A stretch of DNA of 64,000 nt from Clostridium sp. OF03-18AA (GCF_003478035.1 NZ_QUEP01000001.1:186001-250000); one strand, 5' to 3'. Counted from the first letter of the stretch, positions 31,798-41,038 are shown. Notes: generated by a model from the letters alone, not told the origin. Made by a program: numbers and translations.

Positions 31798-32696
31798 ATA
31801 CAAAAGTAACACTGGCCGGTGTGGAGTTAAAGAACCCAGTGATGACCTGTTCCGGTACCTTTGGTTCCGGTATGGAATACGGCGAGATGATCGACCTTGA
31901 CCGTCTCGGAGCTGTTGTGACAAAGGGAATCGCAAATGTTCCGTGGCCGGGAAATCCGACTCCGCGTGTGACGGAAGTTTACGGCGGAATGTTAAATGCG
32001 ATCGGTCTTCAGGGACCGGGCGTTGATGTTTTCATGAAGCGCGACGTTCCGTTCTTAAGACAGCATGATACAAAGATCATCGTCAATGTCTGCGGAAAGT
32101 CCGAGAGCGACTATGTGGACGTTGTGGAGCGCCTTGCGGACGCCGACGTGGACATGCTCGAGATCAACATCTCCTGCCCGAATGTAAAGGAAGGCGGGAT
32201 CGCGTTCGGTCAGGATCCGAAATGCGCGGAGCAGATCACAAAGGCAGTCAAAAAGGTTGCAAAGCAGCCGGTGATCATGAAACTTTCCCCGAACGTGACC
32301 GACATCGCGGAGATGGCGAGAGCCGTTGAGGCAGGCGGAGCGGACGTGGTATCCCTGATCAATACGATCACGGGTATGAAGATCGACATCAATAAGCGGA
32401 CCTTCGCGCTGGCAAACAAGACCGGCGGTATGTCCGGTCCGGCGATCAAACCGGTCGCTGTCCGCATGGTATATCAGGTTGCGAACGCAGTAAAGATCCC
32501 GGTAATCGGAATGGGCGGCATCATGACAGCTGAGGACGCGCTGGAGTTCATCCTCGCGGGCGCGACAGCCGTGTCCGTCGGAACCGCGAACTTCATCAAC
32601 CCGGATACAACGATCCAGGTGATCGAGGGAATTGAGGCATATATGAAGAAGTACGGCGTGGAGGACATCCACGAGCTGATCGGCGCCGTACACTGA
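31794..32696 (+). CDS. pyrD: Dihydroorotate dehydrogenase B, catalytic subunit
   Basis: A 300-residue class 1B FMN enzyme. Catalytic Cys is in INISCPNVKEGG. GSGMEYGEMIDLDRLGA and the FMN-phosphate loop VIGMGGIMTAEDALEF are typical. With PyrK it oxidises dihydroorotate to orotate using NAD+. The gene overlaps pyrK by four bases. Confidence 0.96.
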   Translation: MNTKVTLAGVELKNPVMTCSGTFGSGMEYGEMIDLDRLGAVVTKGIANVPWPGNPTPRVTEVYGGMLNAIGLQGPGVDVFMKRDVPFLRQHDTKIIVNVCGKSESDYVDVVERLADADVDMLEINISCPNVKEGGIAFGQDPKCAEQITKAVKKVAKQPVIMKLSPNVTDIAEMARAVEAGGADVVSLINTITGMKIDINKRTFALANKTGGMSGPAIKPVAVRMVYQVANAVKIPVIGMGGIMTAEDALEFILAGATAVSVGTANFINPDTTIQVIEGIEAYMKKYGVEDIHELIGAVH

Positions 32697-32808
32697 ACAT
32701 AAGGATCGCATTCCTGCACGGCAGGGACGCCATCTGACAAAAAGCCGGCAGATAACGATATCAGAAATCTGCGAAACAGTATATTATCTTGAAAGGAATG
32801 GATGAAAA

Positions 32809-33483
32809 ATGGAAAAGTACAAGCAGGAATTTATCGAATTCATGGTTGATTGCGGCGTATTAAAATTTGGAGACTTCGTGACAAAGAGCGGAAGAAAGAC
32901 CCCGTTCTTCGTAAACACAGGATTCTATCGCACAGGCGCTCAGCTTCGCAAGCTCGGCGAGTACTATGCGAAAGCGATCAATGACACATTTGGAACAGAC
33001 TTCGATGTTCTCTTCGGACCGGCTTACAAGGGAATCCCGCTGACTGTTGCGACCAGCATGGCGATCAACGAGCACTTCGGCGCAGACATCAAATACTGCT
33101 CCAACAGAAAAGAAGTAAAAGATCACGGCGACAAGGGAATCCTTCTCGGCAGCCCGATCGCTGACGGTGACAAGGTTGTGATCATCGAGGATGTAACAAC
33201 AGCAGGTACTTCCATCGAGGAGACTCTTCCGATCATCAAGGCACAGGGCGATGTCGATGTTCTCGGTCTTGTTGTCTCTGTTGACCGCTGCGAGAGAGGA
33301 AAAGGCGAGAAATCCGCACTCACAGAGATCCAGGAGAAATACGGTTTCCGCACAACAGCGATCGTAACCATGAAGGAAGTCGTTGAGCACCTTTACAATA
33401 AGGAGTACAAGGGAAAAGTGATCATCGACGATACATTAAAAGCAGCGATCGACGCATACTATGAGCAGTATGGTGTAAAATAA
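32809..33483 (+). CDS. pyrE: Orotate phosphoribosyltransferase
   Basis: A 224-residue enzyme that makes OMP from orotate and PRPP. The PRPP loop is VVIIEDVTTAGTSIEE, and the substrate part is GPAYKGIPLTVATS. It follows pyrD by 112 bases with GAAAGGAATG before the ATG, so it may have its own minor promoter. No pyrB, pyrC or carA/B lie in the window. Confidence 0.96.
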   Translation: MEKYKQEFIEFMVDCGVLKFGDFVTKSGRKTPFFVNTGFYRTGAQLRKLGEYYAKAINDTFGTDFDVLFGPAYKGIPLTVATSMAINEHFGADIKYCSNRKEVKDHGDKGILLGSPIADGDKVVIIEDVTTAGTSIEETLPIIKAQGDVDVLGLVVSVDRCERGKGEKSALTEIQEKYGFRTTAIVTMKEVVEHLYNKEYKGKVIIDDTLKAAIDAYYEQYGVK

Positions 33484-33498
33484 TAAAGGAGCGGTTCT

Positions 33499-33648
33499 AT
33501 GGAAAAGATTTATAAGACCATGAGAAACACAGGCGCAGCGAGCATCGCGGTCGGAATCATCGTTGCATCTGTCGGACTTGCTGCCGGGATCATCGCGATC
33601 GTGAACGGCGCACTGCTTCTTAAGAGAAAATCAGATATTACTTTCTAA
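33499..33648 (+). CDS. Small single-helix membrane protein after pyrE
   Basis: A 49-residue protein, starting MEKIYKTMRNTGAASIAVGI and with one ~25-residue hydrophobic helix, then a Lys/Arg end. AAAGGAG stands 9 bases before ATG. It looks like a genuine conserved small membrane protein rather than chance; similar ones occur in related bacteria near pyr genes or elsewhere. Function unknown. A terminator follows. Confidence 0.7.
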   Translation: MEKIYKTMRNTGAASIAVGIIVASVGLAAGIIAIVNGALLLKRKSDITF

Positions 33649-33679
33649 AAAATTGATTTCAGGGAAAGATGATGCAGCG

Positions 33680-33711
33680 GGAGATGCGGCTGAAATGGCG
33701 GCATCTCCTTT
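33680..33711 (+). terminator. Terminator of the pyr operon
   Basis: GGAGATGC pairs with GCATCTCC across a 13-base loop and three Ts follow. Confidence 0.65.
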
Positions 33712-33814
33712 CCTGCTTTTCTCCCGTAAGGTCCGGTTCTGCAAGAAATGCGAAAAGAATGCGGGAAAGCACCCGCCCGGGAACGGGAGAAAATAAAAAT
33801 GGAGAAGTTTGAAG

Positions 33815-34282
33815 ATGAAAAAACACAGACATCGGATTCTTGGGGCGGTCTTTTTCGTCCTGTATCTGGTTCTGCTGACATATTTCCTGTTTTTCGCCGA
33901 AGAGATGGGGCGCAGCCCCGATGCGAGGGCCGAATATTCCTACAACCTGACCCTTTTTAAAGAGATTCGGCGTTTTATTTTATACAGGGACATTCTTGGC
34001 TGGCGCGCGGTATTTTTAAATATTTTCGGCAACGTGCTGGCGTTTATGCCGTTTGGCTTTTTTTTGCCGGTCATCTGGGAGCGGACGAGACACTGGTATA
34101 TCACCGTGATCTTAAGCTTTGCCATGAGTCTCACCGTGGAAACGATGCAGCTCGTCGGCAAGGTTGGAAGTTTCGATGTGGATGATCTGCTCTTAAATAC
34201 CATCGGCGGTTTTGTCGGGTATATTATTTTTGCCCTTGCGAAAGGCGTGTGGGAGAGATACAGTGGAACGAATCGGAAATAA
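33815..34282 (+). CDS. VanZ-like membrane protein
   Basis: A 155-residue protein with about four hydrophobic helices. NLTLFKEIRRFILYR, the NIFGNVLAFMPFGFFLP helix and SLTVETMQL...FDVDDLLLNTIGG are the core VanZ signature. VanZ-type proteins give low-level resistance to glycopeptides or lipopeptides in some species; the exact activity is unknown here. ATG 33815 is used. Overlaps the next gene by 20 bases. Confidence 0.85.
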   Translation: MKKHRHRILGAVFFVLYLVLLTYFLFFAEEMGRSPDARAEYSYNLTLFKEIRRFILYRDILGWRAVFLNIFGNVLAFMPFGFFLPVIWERTRHWYITVILSFAMSLTVETMQLVGKVGSFDVDDLLLNTIGGFVGYIIFALAKGVWERYSGTNRK

Positions 34283-34580
34283 AGTATCGTATATAAAAAA
34301 GCCGCTGGCAAAAAACAGTTTTGTGGCGGCGGGACTTGTGGCGGCGGCGCTTCTTTTTTACGCCGCGGCCATCGGTTTTTCCTATCACACCCAGGGGAAT
34401 GCGCCGCTTGCGGCAGCAGCTCTGGGTTTTTGCAGTATTATCACTGCGGTATCATCGGTGGTCTACGGGATCTTCGCGATGATGGAGAAGGAGAAAAATT
34501 ACATTCTGGCGAAGATCTGTCTTGCGGCGGCGGGGATCCTGCTGCTCGTGTGGGCACTGATGATCGTATTTGCGCTGTAA
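34263..34580 (+). CDS. Small membrane protein, DUF6142-like
   Basis: A 105-residue protein with three hydrophobic helices (AAGLVAAALLFYAAAIGFS; ALGFCSIITAVSSVVYGIF; LAAAGILLLVWALMIV). The short EKEKNY loop between the second and third helix and overall plan resemble DUF6142. GTG 34263 is chosen because GGGAGAG lies seven bases upstream. It overlaps the VanZ-like gene, so both are co-translated. Function unknown. Confidence 0.65.
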   Translation: MERIGNKVSYIKKPLAKNSFVAAGLVAAALLFYAAAIGFSYHTQGNAPLAAAALGFCSIITAVSSVVYGIFAMMEKEKNYILAKICLAAAGILLLVWALMIVFAL

Positions 34581-34599
34581 TGAAATGGAGGCATGAGAT

Positions 34600-36669
34600 A
34601 TGGAACAAGATCTGATCAGAGAGCGCTATGACCTTTCCATGGCGCGGATCCGGGATTTTCTGACGGAAGAGACAGTACCGGAAGTTTACCGGGATTATTA
34701 TAAAAAGGTGACGGAGCTCATCATTCAGTGCGGCGAAGTCCTGAAGGCAAAAGAAGACGGAAGTCTTGACAAGATGACTCTGGAAGAGGGGAGAGCCTTA
34801 AATCAGAAGCTCTATGCGGACGTTCTCCCGGGAGCTTATGAGACAAGTTATGCGAATCCGGCTTATGCTGTGCAGACGCTCGGAGAGGAGTATGGAAAGC
34901 TTCTTTCTTATCTCTATGCGGAGATCCGTGCGGACATCGTCTATGCATTTGAGGGGCGTGTTCTGGACCTTGTGATCGGAAACGAGGCGCTGATCGAGAT
35001 CTACAACCTGTTTGAGGGCGAGGCGCTTCCGGCGGCGAAGGAGATCAAGGACGTCCTCTACTGGAGTGCGAGTGATTACTGTGATGTGACATTGACTTAC
35101 CGTGTGCGGGAAGGTGTCGATCCGACGCTTGATTTTGCGAAGAAGATCATCATGGAGAGTGATCTCTCGGATCTTTCTTACCTGTACCGCTTCGGCGAGT
35201 ATATCTCCCCGGAGGAGGAAAAGATAGCGGCGTTCTTAAACAGCCTGCCGGAGGAAGAAATCAGGAAGATGGCGGATACCTATACGGACGGATATATCCG
35301 CGGGTTTGAGGTCATGGGACGTGATCTCGCAAAGAAGAAAACGGCGGCAATCCGGTATCCGGTCGGAATGGAGCGTATGGTTCGCCAGGCAGTGAAGAAT
35401 TTCGAGGCAGCAGGTCTTTCCGTGATCTTCCCGCGAGGTGCGGTCGGCAGCATCAACCGGAATCCGGCGGGGCGCGGCGGCTATACATCGTCTTCCCCGA
35501 ACAGACAGTATGACTATGATCACCGGTATGACAGCGCGGTCTACATGGACAAGGCGTTCCGTGACCGGAAGATCGGTGTTTTAAAGACTGCCTATGAGCA
35601 GTATAAGGAGGAAGCGGCAGCCTACGCGGGACCGGCGGTCATCGAAACCTTCGGTGAGCCGGGCTTTGAACCGGTGAACAAATCGGAGGCATGGGCGTTT
35701 ACGGAGAAACAGCAGAACCTTTATCTGGAATACCGGAATCTATCCATGCCGGTGGTGAACGAATATATTCCGGGAGATGAGACGAGCTTCACGATCATCG
35801 CGTTCCCGGTTCCGGCGATCGGGGAACACTTCCCGGAAATATTTAAAGAGACGATCCGGATCAACACTCTGGACTACGAGCTTTACCGCGATATGCAGCA
35901 GAAGATCATCGATGTGCTCGATACAGCAGAGTATGTGGAAGTGATCGGAAAAGGTGAGAACCGGACGAACATGCAGGTACGTCTGGCGGCCCTTTCTGAT
36001 CCGGAAAAGCAGACGAAGTTTGAGAACTGCGTGGCCGATGTGAATATTCCCCTCGGTGAGGTGTTCACTTCACCGAAGCTTGCGGGGACGAACGGAATCT
36101 TAAATGTGGGAACGGTCTATATCGGAGATATCCAGTACCGGAATCTTCTGATGGAGTTCAAAGACGGACGTGTGGTTTCTGCAGTCTGCGACAACTTTGC
36201 GGAAAATGGAGAGATCGATAAAGAGGCGGGACACCGCCTGATCGTGCAGGGGATCATGAATGGACATGAGATCCTGCCGCTCGGCGAGTTTGCGATCGGA
36301 ACGAACACGACGGCGTATGCGATGGCGGAGAAGTTCGGGATCCTGGACCGGCTGCCGATCCTGATCGTGGAGAAGATGGGGCCGCATTTTGCGGTCGGTG
36401 ATACTTGTTACAGCTGGTCGGAGGACAGTCCGATGTATAATCCGGATGGGAAAGAGATGATCGCGCGGGACAATGAGGTTTCGATCTTGCGGAAGGAAGA
36501 TGTCTCGAAGGCGTATTTCGGAGTGCATACGGATATTACGATCCCATATAAGGAGCTGGAGAGGATTTCGGCTGTGCGTGAGGATGGGACGAAGGTGGAT
36601 CTGATCCTTGATGGGAGATTTGTGCTGGCGGGGCTGGAGGAGTTGAACAGGCCGCTGGGGGAGGAGTAA
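34600..36669 (+). CDS. Aminopeptidase, M29-like, long form
   Basis: A 689-residue cytosolic protein. The C-terminal ~350 residues have M29 aminopeptidase landmarks: the first metal Glu in LGEVFTSPKLAGTNG, a second in LGEFAIGTN, then EKMGPHFAVGDTCYSW (His, Tyr) and a closing HTD. The N-terminal ~320 residues are an extra helical domain not found in short AmpS/AmpT enzymes. It should remove N-terminal residues from peptides using two metal ions. It follows the small membrane protein by 19 bases with GGAGGC before ATG. A long-form Clostridia subgroup is likely. Confidence 0.75.
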   Translation: MEQDLIRERYDLSMARIRDFLTEETVPEVYRDYYKKVTELIIQCGEVLKAKEDGSLDKMTLEEGRALNQKLYADVLPGAYETSYANPAYAVQTLGEEYGKLLSYLYAEIRADIVYAFEGRVLDLVIGNEALIEIYNLFEGEALPAAKEIKDVLYWSASDYCDVTLTYRVREGVDPTLDFAKKIIMESDLSDLSYLYRFGEYISPEEEKIAAFLNSLPEEEIRKMADTYTDGYIRGFEVMGRDLAKKKTAAIRYPVGMERMVRQAVKNFEAAGLSVIFPRGAVGSINRNPAGRGGYTSSSPNRQYDYDHRYDSAVYMDKAFRDRKIGVLKTAYEQYKEEAAAYAGPAVIETFGEPGFEPVNKSEAWAFTEKQQNLYLEYRNLSMPVVNEYIPGDETSFTIIAFPVPAIGEHFPEIFKETIRINTLDYELYRDMQQKIIDVLDTAEYVEVIGKGENRTNMQVRLAALSDPEKQTKFENCVADVNIPLGEVFTSPKLAGTNGILNVGTVYIGDIQYRNLLMEFKDGRVVSAVCDNFAENGEIDKEAGHRLIVQGIMNGHEILPLGEFAIGTNTTAYAMAEKFGILDRLPILIVEKMGPHFAVGDTCYSWSEDSPMYNPDGKEMIARDNEVSILRKEDVSKAYFGVHTDITIPYKELERISAVREDGTKVDLILDGRFVLAGLEELNRPLGEE

Positions 36670-36691
36670 GATCGCTTTTTAAGTTGAAATG

Positions 36692-36740
36692 GGTGCCTTT
36701 GGAGGTGCAGGTGGGCTGCATGTTCGGGGGCACCTTTTTT
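36692..36740 (+). terminator. Terminator of the M29-like gene
   Basis: GGTGCC (36692-36697) pairs with GGCACC (36729-36734), six Ts follow. Confidence 0.65.
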
Positions 36741-36758
36741 GTGTATTGGCGAGGGTAC

Positions 36759-36957
36759 GCGGTGAGCTTCCGGGCTGGAGTGCACAGGGATGCGGGGATG
36801 GTTCCTCTAAGCCTGCAGGTGACTGCTAAGGGCGAAAACAAGACGACACAACTCGCTGCGCTCAGACAAGTGTCGTCTTGTTTTCAACGCAGTCACCCGC
36901 GGGCTAAGAGAAAGCCAGATCCCCGGATCAAGGCACTCCAGCCCGGAAGCTCACCGC
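36759..36957. repeat. Long palindromic element, copy 1 (199 bp)
   Basis: The outer arms are perfect over 25 bp (36759-36783 with 36933-36957, beginning GCGGTGAGCTTCC). Further pairs follow inward: GGTGACTGC/GCAGTCACC and GAAAACAAGACGACAC (36834-36849) with its complement (36870-36885). The apical 20-base loop reads AACTCGCTGCGCTCAGACAA. One RNA strand could fold into a single rod. Copy 2 is at 60734-60938 with the same loop but different arms. Confidence 0.85.
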
Positions 36958-36977
36958 TGGGATGTGGCAGAGATTGC

Positions 36978-37060
36978 GCTCGCGCGGGGCGCATCGCTGA
37001 GAGATGCGGCAGATGTATGCTCGCGTGGGGCGCATCGCTGAGGAGTGGCAGGAATAAGAT
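36978..37060. repeat. Tandem GC-rich repeat upstream of purE
   Basis: Two adjacent units of about 42 bp share GCTCGCG.GGGGCGCATCGC in two parts plus TGAG; a partial third starts at 37069. GGGATGTGGCA flanks the set on both sides (near 36959 and 37079). No coding potential. With the palindromic element it makes up most of the 550-base gap before purE. Confidence 0.6.
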
Positions 37061-37106
37061 TGGAGGGACGCTCGTGCGGGGATGTGGCAAAATCTACGAT
37101 TCCCAC

Positions 37107-37135
37107 TTGACGTGCATGGAAAAACCTTGTATTAT
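37107..37135 (+). promoter_or_regulatory. Promoter of the pur genes
   Basis: TTGACG (37107-37112), 17-base spacer, TATTAT (37130-37135). The ~80-base leader shows no purine riboswitch. Confidence 0.65.
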
Positions 37136-37219
37136 GATTGATAAGGAATTATTGTTATTCAAATGCTATATATTAGTGGAACTTATCAATATTTGTTACA
37201 CTCATAAGGAGAAAAGACA

Positions 37220-37738
37220 ATGGCAAAAGTTGGAATTGTAATGGGCAGTGACTCTGATATGCCGGTTATGGCGCAGGCTGCCGAGGTACTGGAACAGTTT
37301 GGGATTGATTTTGAGATGACGATCATTTCCGCACACAGGGAGCCTGACACTTTCTTTGAGTATGCGAAGAGTGCTGAGAGCAGGGGCATGAAGGTGATCA
37401 TTGCCGGTGCAGGTAAGGCGGCTCATCTTCCGGGAATGTGTGCAGCGATCTTCCCGCTTCCGGTTATCGGAATCCCGATGAAGACTTCTGACCTTGGCGG
37501 GGTGGATTCCCTCTATTCGATCGTGCAGATGCCGTCCGGGATCCCGGTTGCAACGGTAGCGATCAACGGCGGAAAGAATGCTGGTATTCTTGCTGCAAAG
37601 ATCCTTGCGGCTTCGGATGCGGATCTCCTTGAAAAGTTAAAGGCTTATTCTGAGAAGATGAAGACGGAAGTGGAGAGCAAGGCGGAGAAGCTCGACAAGA
37701 TCGGATATAAGGAGTATCTTGCTTCCATGAAGAAGTGA
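37220..37738 (+). CDS. purE: N5-carboxyaminoimidazole ribonucleotide mutase
   Basis: A 172-residue class I PurE. MGSDSDMPVM and the active-site ISAHREPD, plus GAGKAAHLPGM, are diagnostic. It converts N5-CAIR to CAIR in purine synthesis. AAGGAG lies 10 bases before ATG. First of four pur genes here. Confidence 0.96.
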   Translation: MAKVGIVMGSDSDMPVMAQAAEVLEQFGIDFEMTIISAHREPDTFFEYAKSAESRGMKVIIAGAGKAAHLPGMCAAIFPLPVIGIPMKTSDLGGVDSLYSIVQMPSGIPVATVAINGGKNAGILAAKILAASDADLLEKLKAYSEKMKTEVESKAEKLDKIGYKEYLASMKK

Positions 37739-37959
37739 TCGGATGATACCACCATCCCAAACCATGAATAAGCAGCCGTTTTGCGCAGGAAAATGAGCAG
37801 AGTATGGCTGTTTTAGGAAATTGCAGGAGCACGAAGTGTGGAACAATACGGTATCAGGGGGCAAAAAATTTTGCACACGATATCATCTGATATAGAAAAA
37901 TTAAGGAAAGGAAAAGCTATCATACATCTTCTGGATGTCTGCGATAGCCGGGAATACAT

Positions 37960-38991
37960 ATGGATTACAAGAAAGCCGGAGTTGATATTGAGGCTGGTTA
38001 CAAGTCTGTGGAGCTGATGAAAGAGCATGTGAAGAAGACGATGCGTGAGGAAGTTTTAGGTGGTCTTGGAGGATTTTCCGGTGCTTTTTCTCTTGCAAAG
38101 ATCAAGGATATGGAGGAGCCGGTTCTTCTTTCCGGTACGGACGGATGCGGAACGAAGGTAAAGCTTGCGATGATCATGGACAAGCACGACACGATCGGTA
38201 TCGATGCAGTTGCGATGTGTGTGAATGATATCGCATGTGCGGGCGGCGAGCCGTTATTCTTCCTGGACTATATTGCATGCGGCAAGAACTATCCGGAGAA
38301 GATCGCGGATATCGTCAAGGGTGTTGCAGACGGCTGTCTCCAGTCCGAAGCTGCTCTGATCGGCGGTGAGACTGCGGAGCATCCGGGTCTGATGGCTGAG
38401 GATGAGTATGATCTTGCCGGTTTTGCGGTTGGCGTCTGCGATAAGAAGGAGATGATCACAGGTGAGAATCTCCAGCCGGGTGATGTCCTGATCGGAATGG
38501 CTTCCACGGGTGTTCATTCCAACGGTTTTTCTCTTGTACGCAAGGTTTTTGAGAAAGAGATGACAAAAGAGGGCTTAAATACCTATTATGATGAGCTTGG
38601 AAAGACTCTCGGCGAGACGCTTCTTGCTCCGACAAGGATCTATGTAAAGGCTTTAAAGAACGTAAAGAATGCAGGTGTTACGATCAAGGCGTGCAGCCAT
38701 ATCACAGGCGGCGGTTTCTATGAGAATGTTCCGCGTATGTTAAAGGATGGCGTCCGCGCGGTGATCCACAAGGACAGCTATCTGATCCCGCCGATCTTCC
38801 CGATGATGCAGCAGAAGGGTGAGATCGATGAGAAGATCATGTACAACACGTTCAACATGGGAATCGGTATGGTCGTTGCAGTCGCTGAGGAGGATGTCCG
38901 TGCGGCGATGGCAGCCATGAAGGCAGCGGGAGATACCCCGTACATCATCGGTTCCATCGAGGCAGGAGAAAAGGGAGTGACCTTATGTTAA
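37960..38991 (+). CDS. purM: Phosphoribosylformylglycinamidine cyclo-ligase
   Basis: A 343-residue AIR synthetase. LSGTDGCGTKVKLA, MCVNDIACAGGEPLFFLDY, ALIGGETAEHPG and HITGGGFYENVPR are the ATP and substrate-binding motifs. It closes the imidazole ring. A 221-base gap separates it from purE; no strong ribosome binding site is seen just before 37960, so the first codons may be revised. Its end overlaps purN by seven bases. Confidence 0.96.
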   Translation: MDYKKAGVDIEAGYKSVELMKEHVKKTMREEVLGGLGGFSGAFSLAKIKDMEEPVLLSGTDGCGTKVKLAMIMDKHDTIGIDAVAMCVNDIACAGGEPLFFLDYIACGKNYPEKIADIVKGVADGCLQSEAALIGGETAEHPGLMAEDEYDLAGFAVGVCDKKEMITGENLQPGDVLIGMASTGVHSNGFSLVRKVFEKEMTKEGLNTYYDELGKTLGETLLAPTRIYVKALKNVKNAGVTIKACSHITGGGFYENVPRMLKDGVRAVIHKDSYLIPPIFPMMQQKGEIDEKIMYNTFNMGIGMVVAVAEEDVRAAMAAMKAAGDTPYIIGSIEAGEKGVTLC

Positions 38992-39578
38992 GAGTCGGCG
39001 TTCTCGTTTCCGGAGGAGGAACAAATCTTCAGGCGATCCTCGATGCGATCGATGCGGGTACGATCCGCAATGCGAAGGTGGAGGTCGTGATCAGCAACAA
39101 TGCGGGTGCATTTGCCTTAGAACGCGCGAAAAAGCACGGGATCCCGGCAGAATGCCTGTCCCCGAAGGAGTTTGCGTCCAGAGAGGAATTTAATGAGGCG
39201 CTTGTCGCGAAGATCGATTCCTACCATCTGGATCTGATCGTGCTGGCCGGATACCTGGTAAAGATCCCGGCGGCCATGATCGAAAAATACAGAAATAAGA
39301 TCATCAATATCCATCCGTCCCTGATCCCGTCCTTCTGCGGTGTCGGCTTTTACGGACTGAAGGTCCACGAGGCTGCGCTTGCGAGAGGCGTAAAGATCAC
39401 CGGTGCGACGGTGCATTTTGTGGATGAGGGAATGGATTCCGGTCCGATCATCCTGCAGAAAGCGGTTGAAGTGGAAAAAGGCGATACGCCGGAGGTTCTT
39501 CAGCGCCGTGTCATGGAGCAGGCGGAGTGGAAGATCCTTCCGAAGGCGATCGACATGATCGCGAACCACGAGATCTGA
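38985..39578 (+). CDS. purN: Phosphoribosylglycinamide formyltransferase
   Basis: A 197-residue GAR transformylase. VLVSGGGTNLQAILDAI, catalytic Asn/His in IINIHPSLIPSF and VHFVDEGMDSGPI are conserved. It transfers formyl from 10-formyl-THF to GAR. Translation is coupled to purM by overlap. Confidence 0.95.
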   Translation: MLRVGVLVSGGGTNLQAILDAIDAGTIRNAKVEVVISNNAGAFALERAKKHGIPAECLSPKEFASREEFNEALVAKIDSYHLDLIVLAGYLVKIPAAMIEKYRNKIINIHPSLIPSFCGVGFYGLKVHEAALARGVKITGATVHFVDEGMDSGPIILQKAVEVEKGDTPEVLQRRVMEQAEWKILPKAIDMIANHEI

Positions 39579-39585
39579 TCGTATC

Positions 39586-39623
39586 TGTCCTGGCTGATAT
39601 GTATTTTTACATGTTGCCAGGAC
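39586..39623 (+). promoter_or_regulatory. Hairpin between purN and purD
   Basis: TGTCCTGGC (39586-39594) pairs perfectly with GCCAGGACA (39615-39623) over a 20-base loop with five Ts inside it. Might tune expression of purD. Confidence 0.55.
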
Positions 39624-39665
39624 AGTCGGCTTATGTCATAGGGAAGTTTACAGGAGGAAGAATAG

Positions 39666-40943
39666 ATGAAGGTTTTAATCGTTGGAAGCGGCGGAAGAGA
39701 GCATGCGATCGCATGGAAGGTCGCCCAGAGCAAAAAAGTCGACAAGATCTACTGTGCGCCGGGCAATGCCGGAATCTCCGAGGTGGCGGAGTGCGTGCCG
39801 ATCGGAGCCATGGAATTTGATAAATTAGTTGCATTTGCAAAAGAGAAAGAGATCGACCTGACCGTGATCGGAATGGATGATCCGCTCGTCGGTGGGATTG
39901 TGGATGTCTTCGAGAAAGAGGGACTCCGCGTATTCGGACCGAGAAAGAATGCGGCGATCCTTGAGGGCTCAAAGGCATTCTCCAAGGACCTCATGAAGAA
40001 ATATCATATCCCGACAGCCGCTTATGAGACATTCACAGACCCGGAGAAGGCGCTGGAGTATCTTGAGACGGCGAAGATGCCGATCGTCTTAAAAGCGGAC
40101 GGTCTTGCGCTCGGAAAGGGCGTTCTGATCTGCCAGACATTGGAAGAGGCAAAAGAGGGCGTGAAGACGCTCATGATGGATAAGAAATTCGGCTCCGCAG
40201 GGGATGAGATCGTCATCGAGGAGTTTATGACCGGCCGTGAGGTTTCCGTTCTGTCCTTTGTGGATGGAAATATCGTGAAGATCATGAGTTCCGCCCAGGA
40301 CCACAAGCGTGCAAAGGACGGCGACCAGGGCTTAAATACGGGCGGTATGGGAAACTTCTCCCCGAGCCCGTTCTACACGGAGGAAGTCGATGAATTCTGC
40401 AAAAAGTACATCTACCAGCCGACCGTTGATGCGATGAAGGCAGAGGGAAGACCGTTCAAGGGCGTGATCTTCTTCGGACTGATGCTGACACCGGAGGGAC
40501 CGAAGGTCTTGGAGTATAACGCGAGATTCGGCGATCCGGAGGCGCAGGTTGTTCTTCCGAGACTGGAGAACGATATCGTGGACGTCTTTGAGGCGTGCAT
40601 CGACGGAACGCTCGACAAGGTAGACTTAAAGTTCGACAATGATCGTGCGACGGTCTGCGTTATCCTTGCATCCGACGGCTACCCGGTCGAGTACAAAAAG
40701 GGATTCCCGATCGAAGGACTTGAGAAGTTCAAGGGAAAAGACGACTATTATGTCTTCCACTCCGGAACAAAATTCAACGACAAAGGCCAGATCGTCACAA
40801 ACGGTGGCCGTGTCCTCGGTGTGACCGCAACCGGAAAAGACCTGAAGGAAGCCAGAAAGAAAGCCTATGAGGCGACGGAGTGGGTTTCCTTTGAGAATAA
40901 GTATATGAGACATGATATTGGACGGGCGATCGACGAGGCGTAA
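39666..40943 (+). CDS. purD: Phosphoribosylamine-glycine ligase
   Basis: A 425-residue ATP-grasp enzyme. VGSGGREHAIAWK at the N-terminus, ATP-grasp core VLKADGLALGKGV and EYNARFGDPEAQV are diagnostic. It makes GAR from phosphoribosylamine and glycine. Last of the local pur genes; purF, purL, purC and purH must be elsewhere. A terminator follows. Confidence 0.96.
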   Translation: MKVLIVGSGGREHAIAWKVAQSKKVDKIYCAPGNAGISEVAECVPIGAMEFDKLVAFAKEKEIDLTVIGMDDPLVGGIVDVFEKEGLRVFGPRKNAAILEGSKAFSKDLMKKYHIPTAAYETFTDPEKALEYLETAKMPIVLKADGLALGKGVLICQTLEEAKEGVKTLMMDKKFGSAGDEIVIEEFMTGREVSVLSFVDGNIVKIMSSAQDHKRAKDGDQGLNTGGMGNFSPSPFYTEEVDEFCKKYIYQPTVDAMKAEGRPFKGVIFFGLMLTPEGPKVLEYNARFGDPEAQVVLPRLENDIVDVFEACIDGTLDKVDLKFDNDRATVCVILASDGYPVEYKKGFPIEGLEKFKGKDDYYVFHSGTKFNDKGQIVTNGGRVLGVTATGKDLKEARKKAYEATEWVSFENKYMRHDIGRAIDEA

Positions 40944-41004
40944 GGGATCCGGAAAATTTTCTGGATCTGCAGGATCAGAAGAAAAATGACAGATTGATAT
41001 TGAG

Positions 41005-41038
41005 AAAACCGGCGATGAATAAATCTTCGCCGGTTTTT
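41005..41038. terminator. Terminator of the pur operon
   Basis: AAAACCGGCGA pairs with TCGCCGGTTTT and is followed by T-run; works in both directions. Confidence 0.9.

Noticed and set aside
37136-37219. Purine riboswitch in the purE leader
   Set aside because: The leader is short, AT-rich, and lacks the conserved purine aptamer core.
36684-37241. 185-codon frame across the palindromic element before purE
   Set aside because: It translates the palindrome and tandem repeat into low-complexity residues and runs into purE. It is a by-product of GC-rich repeats.
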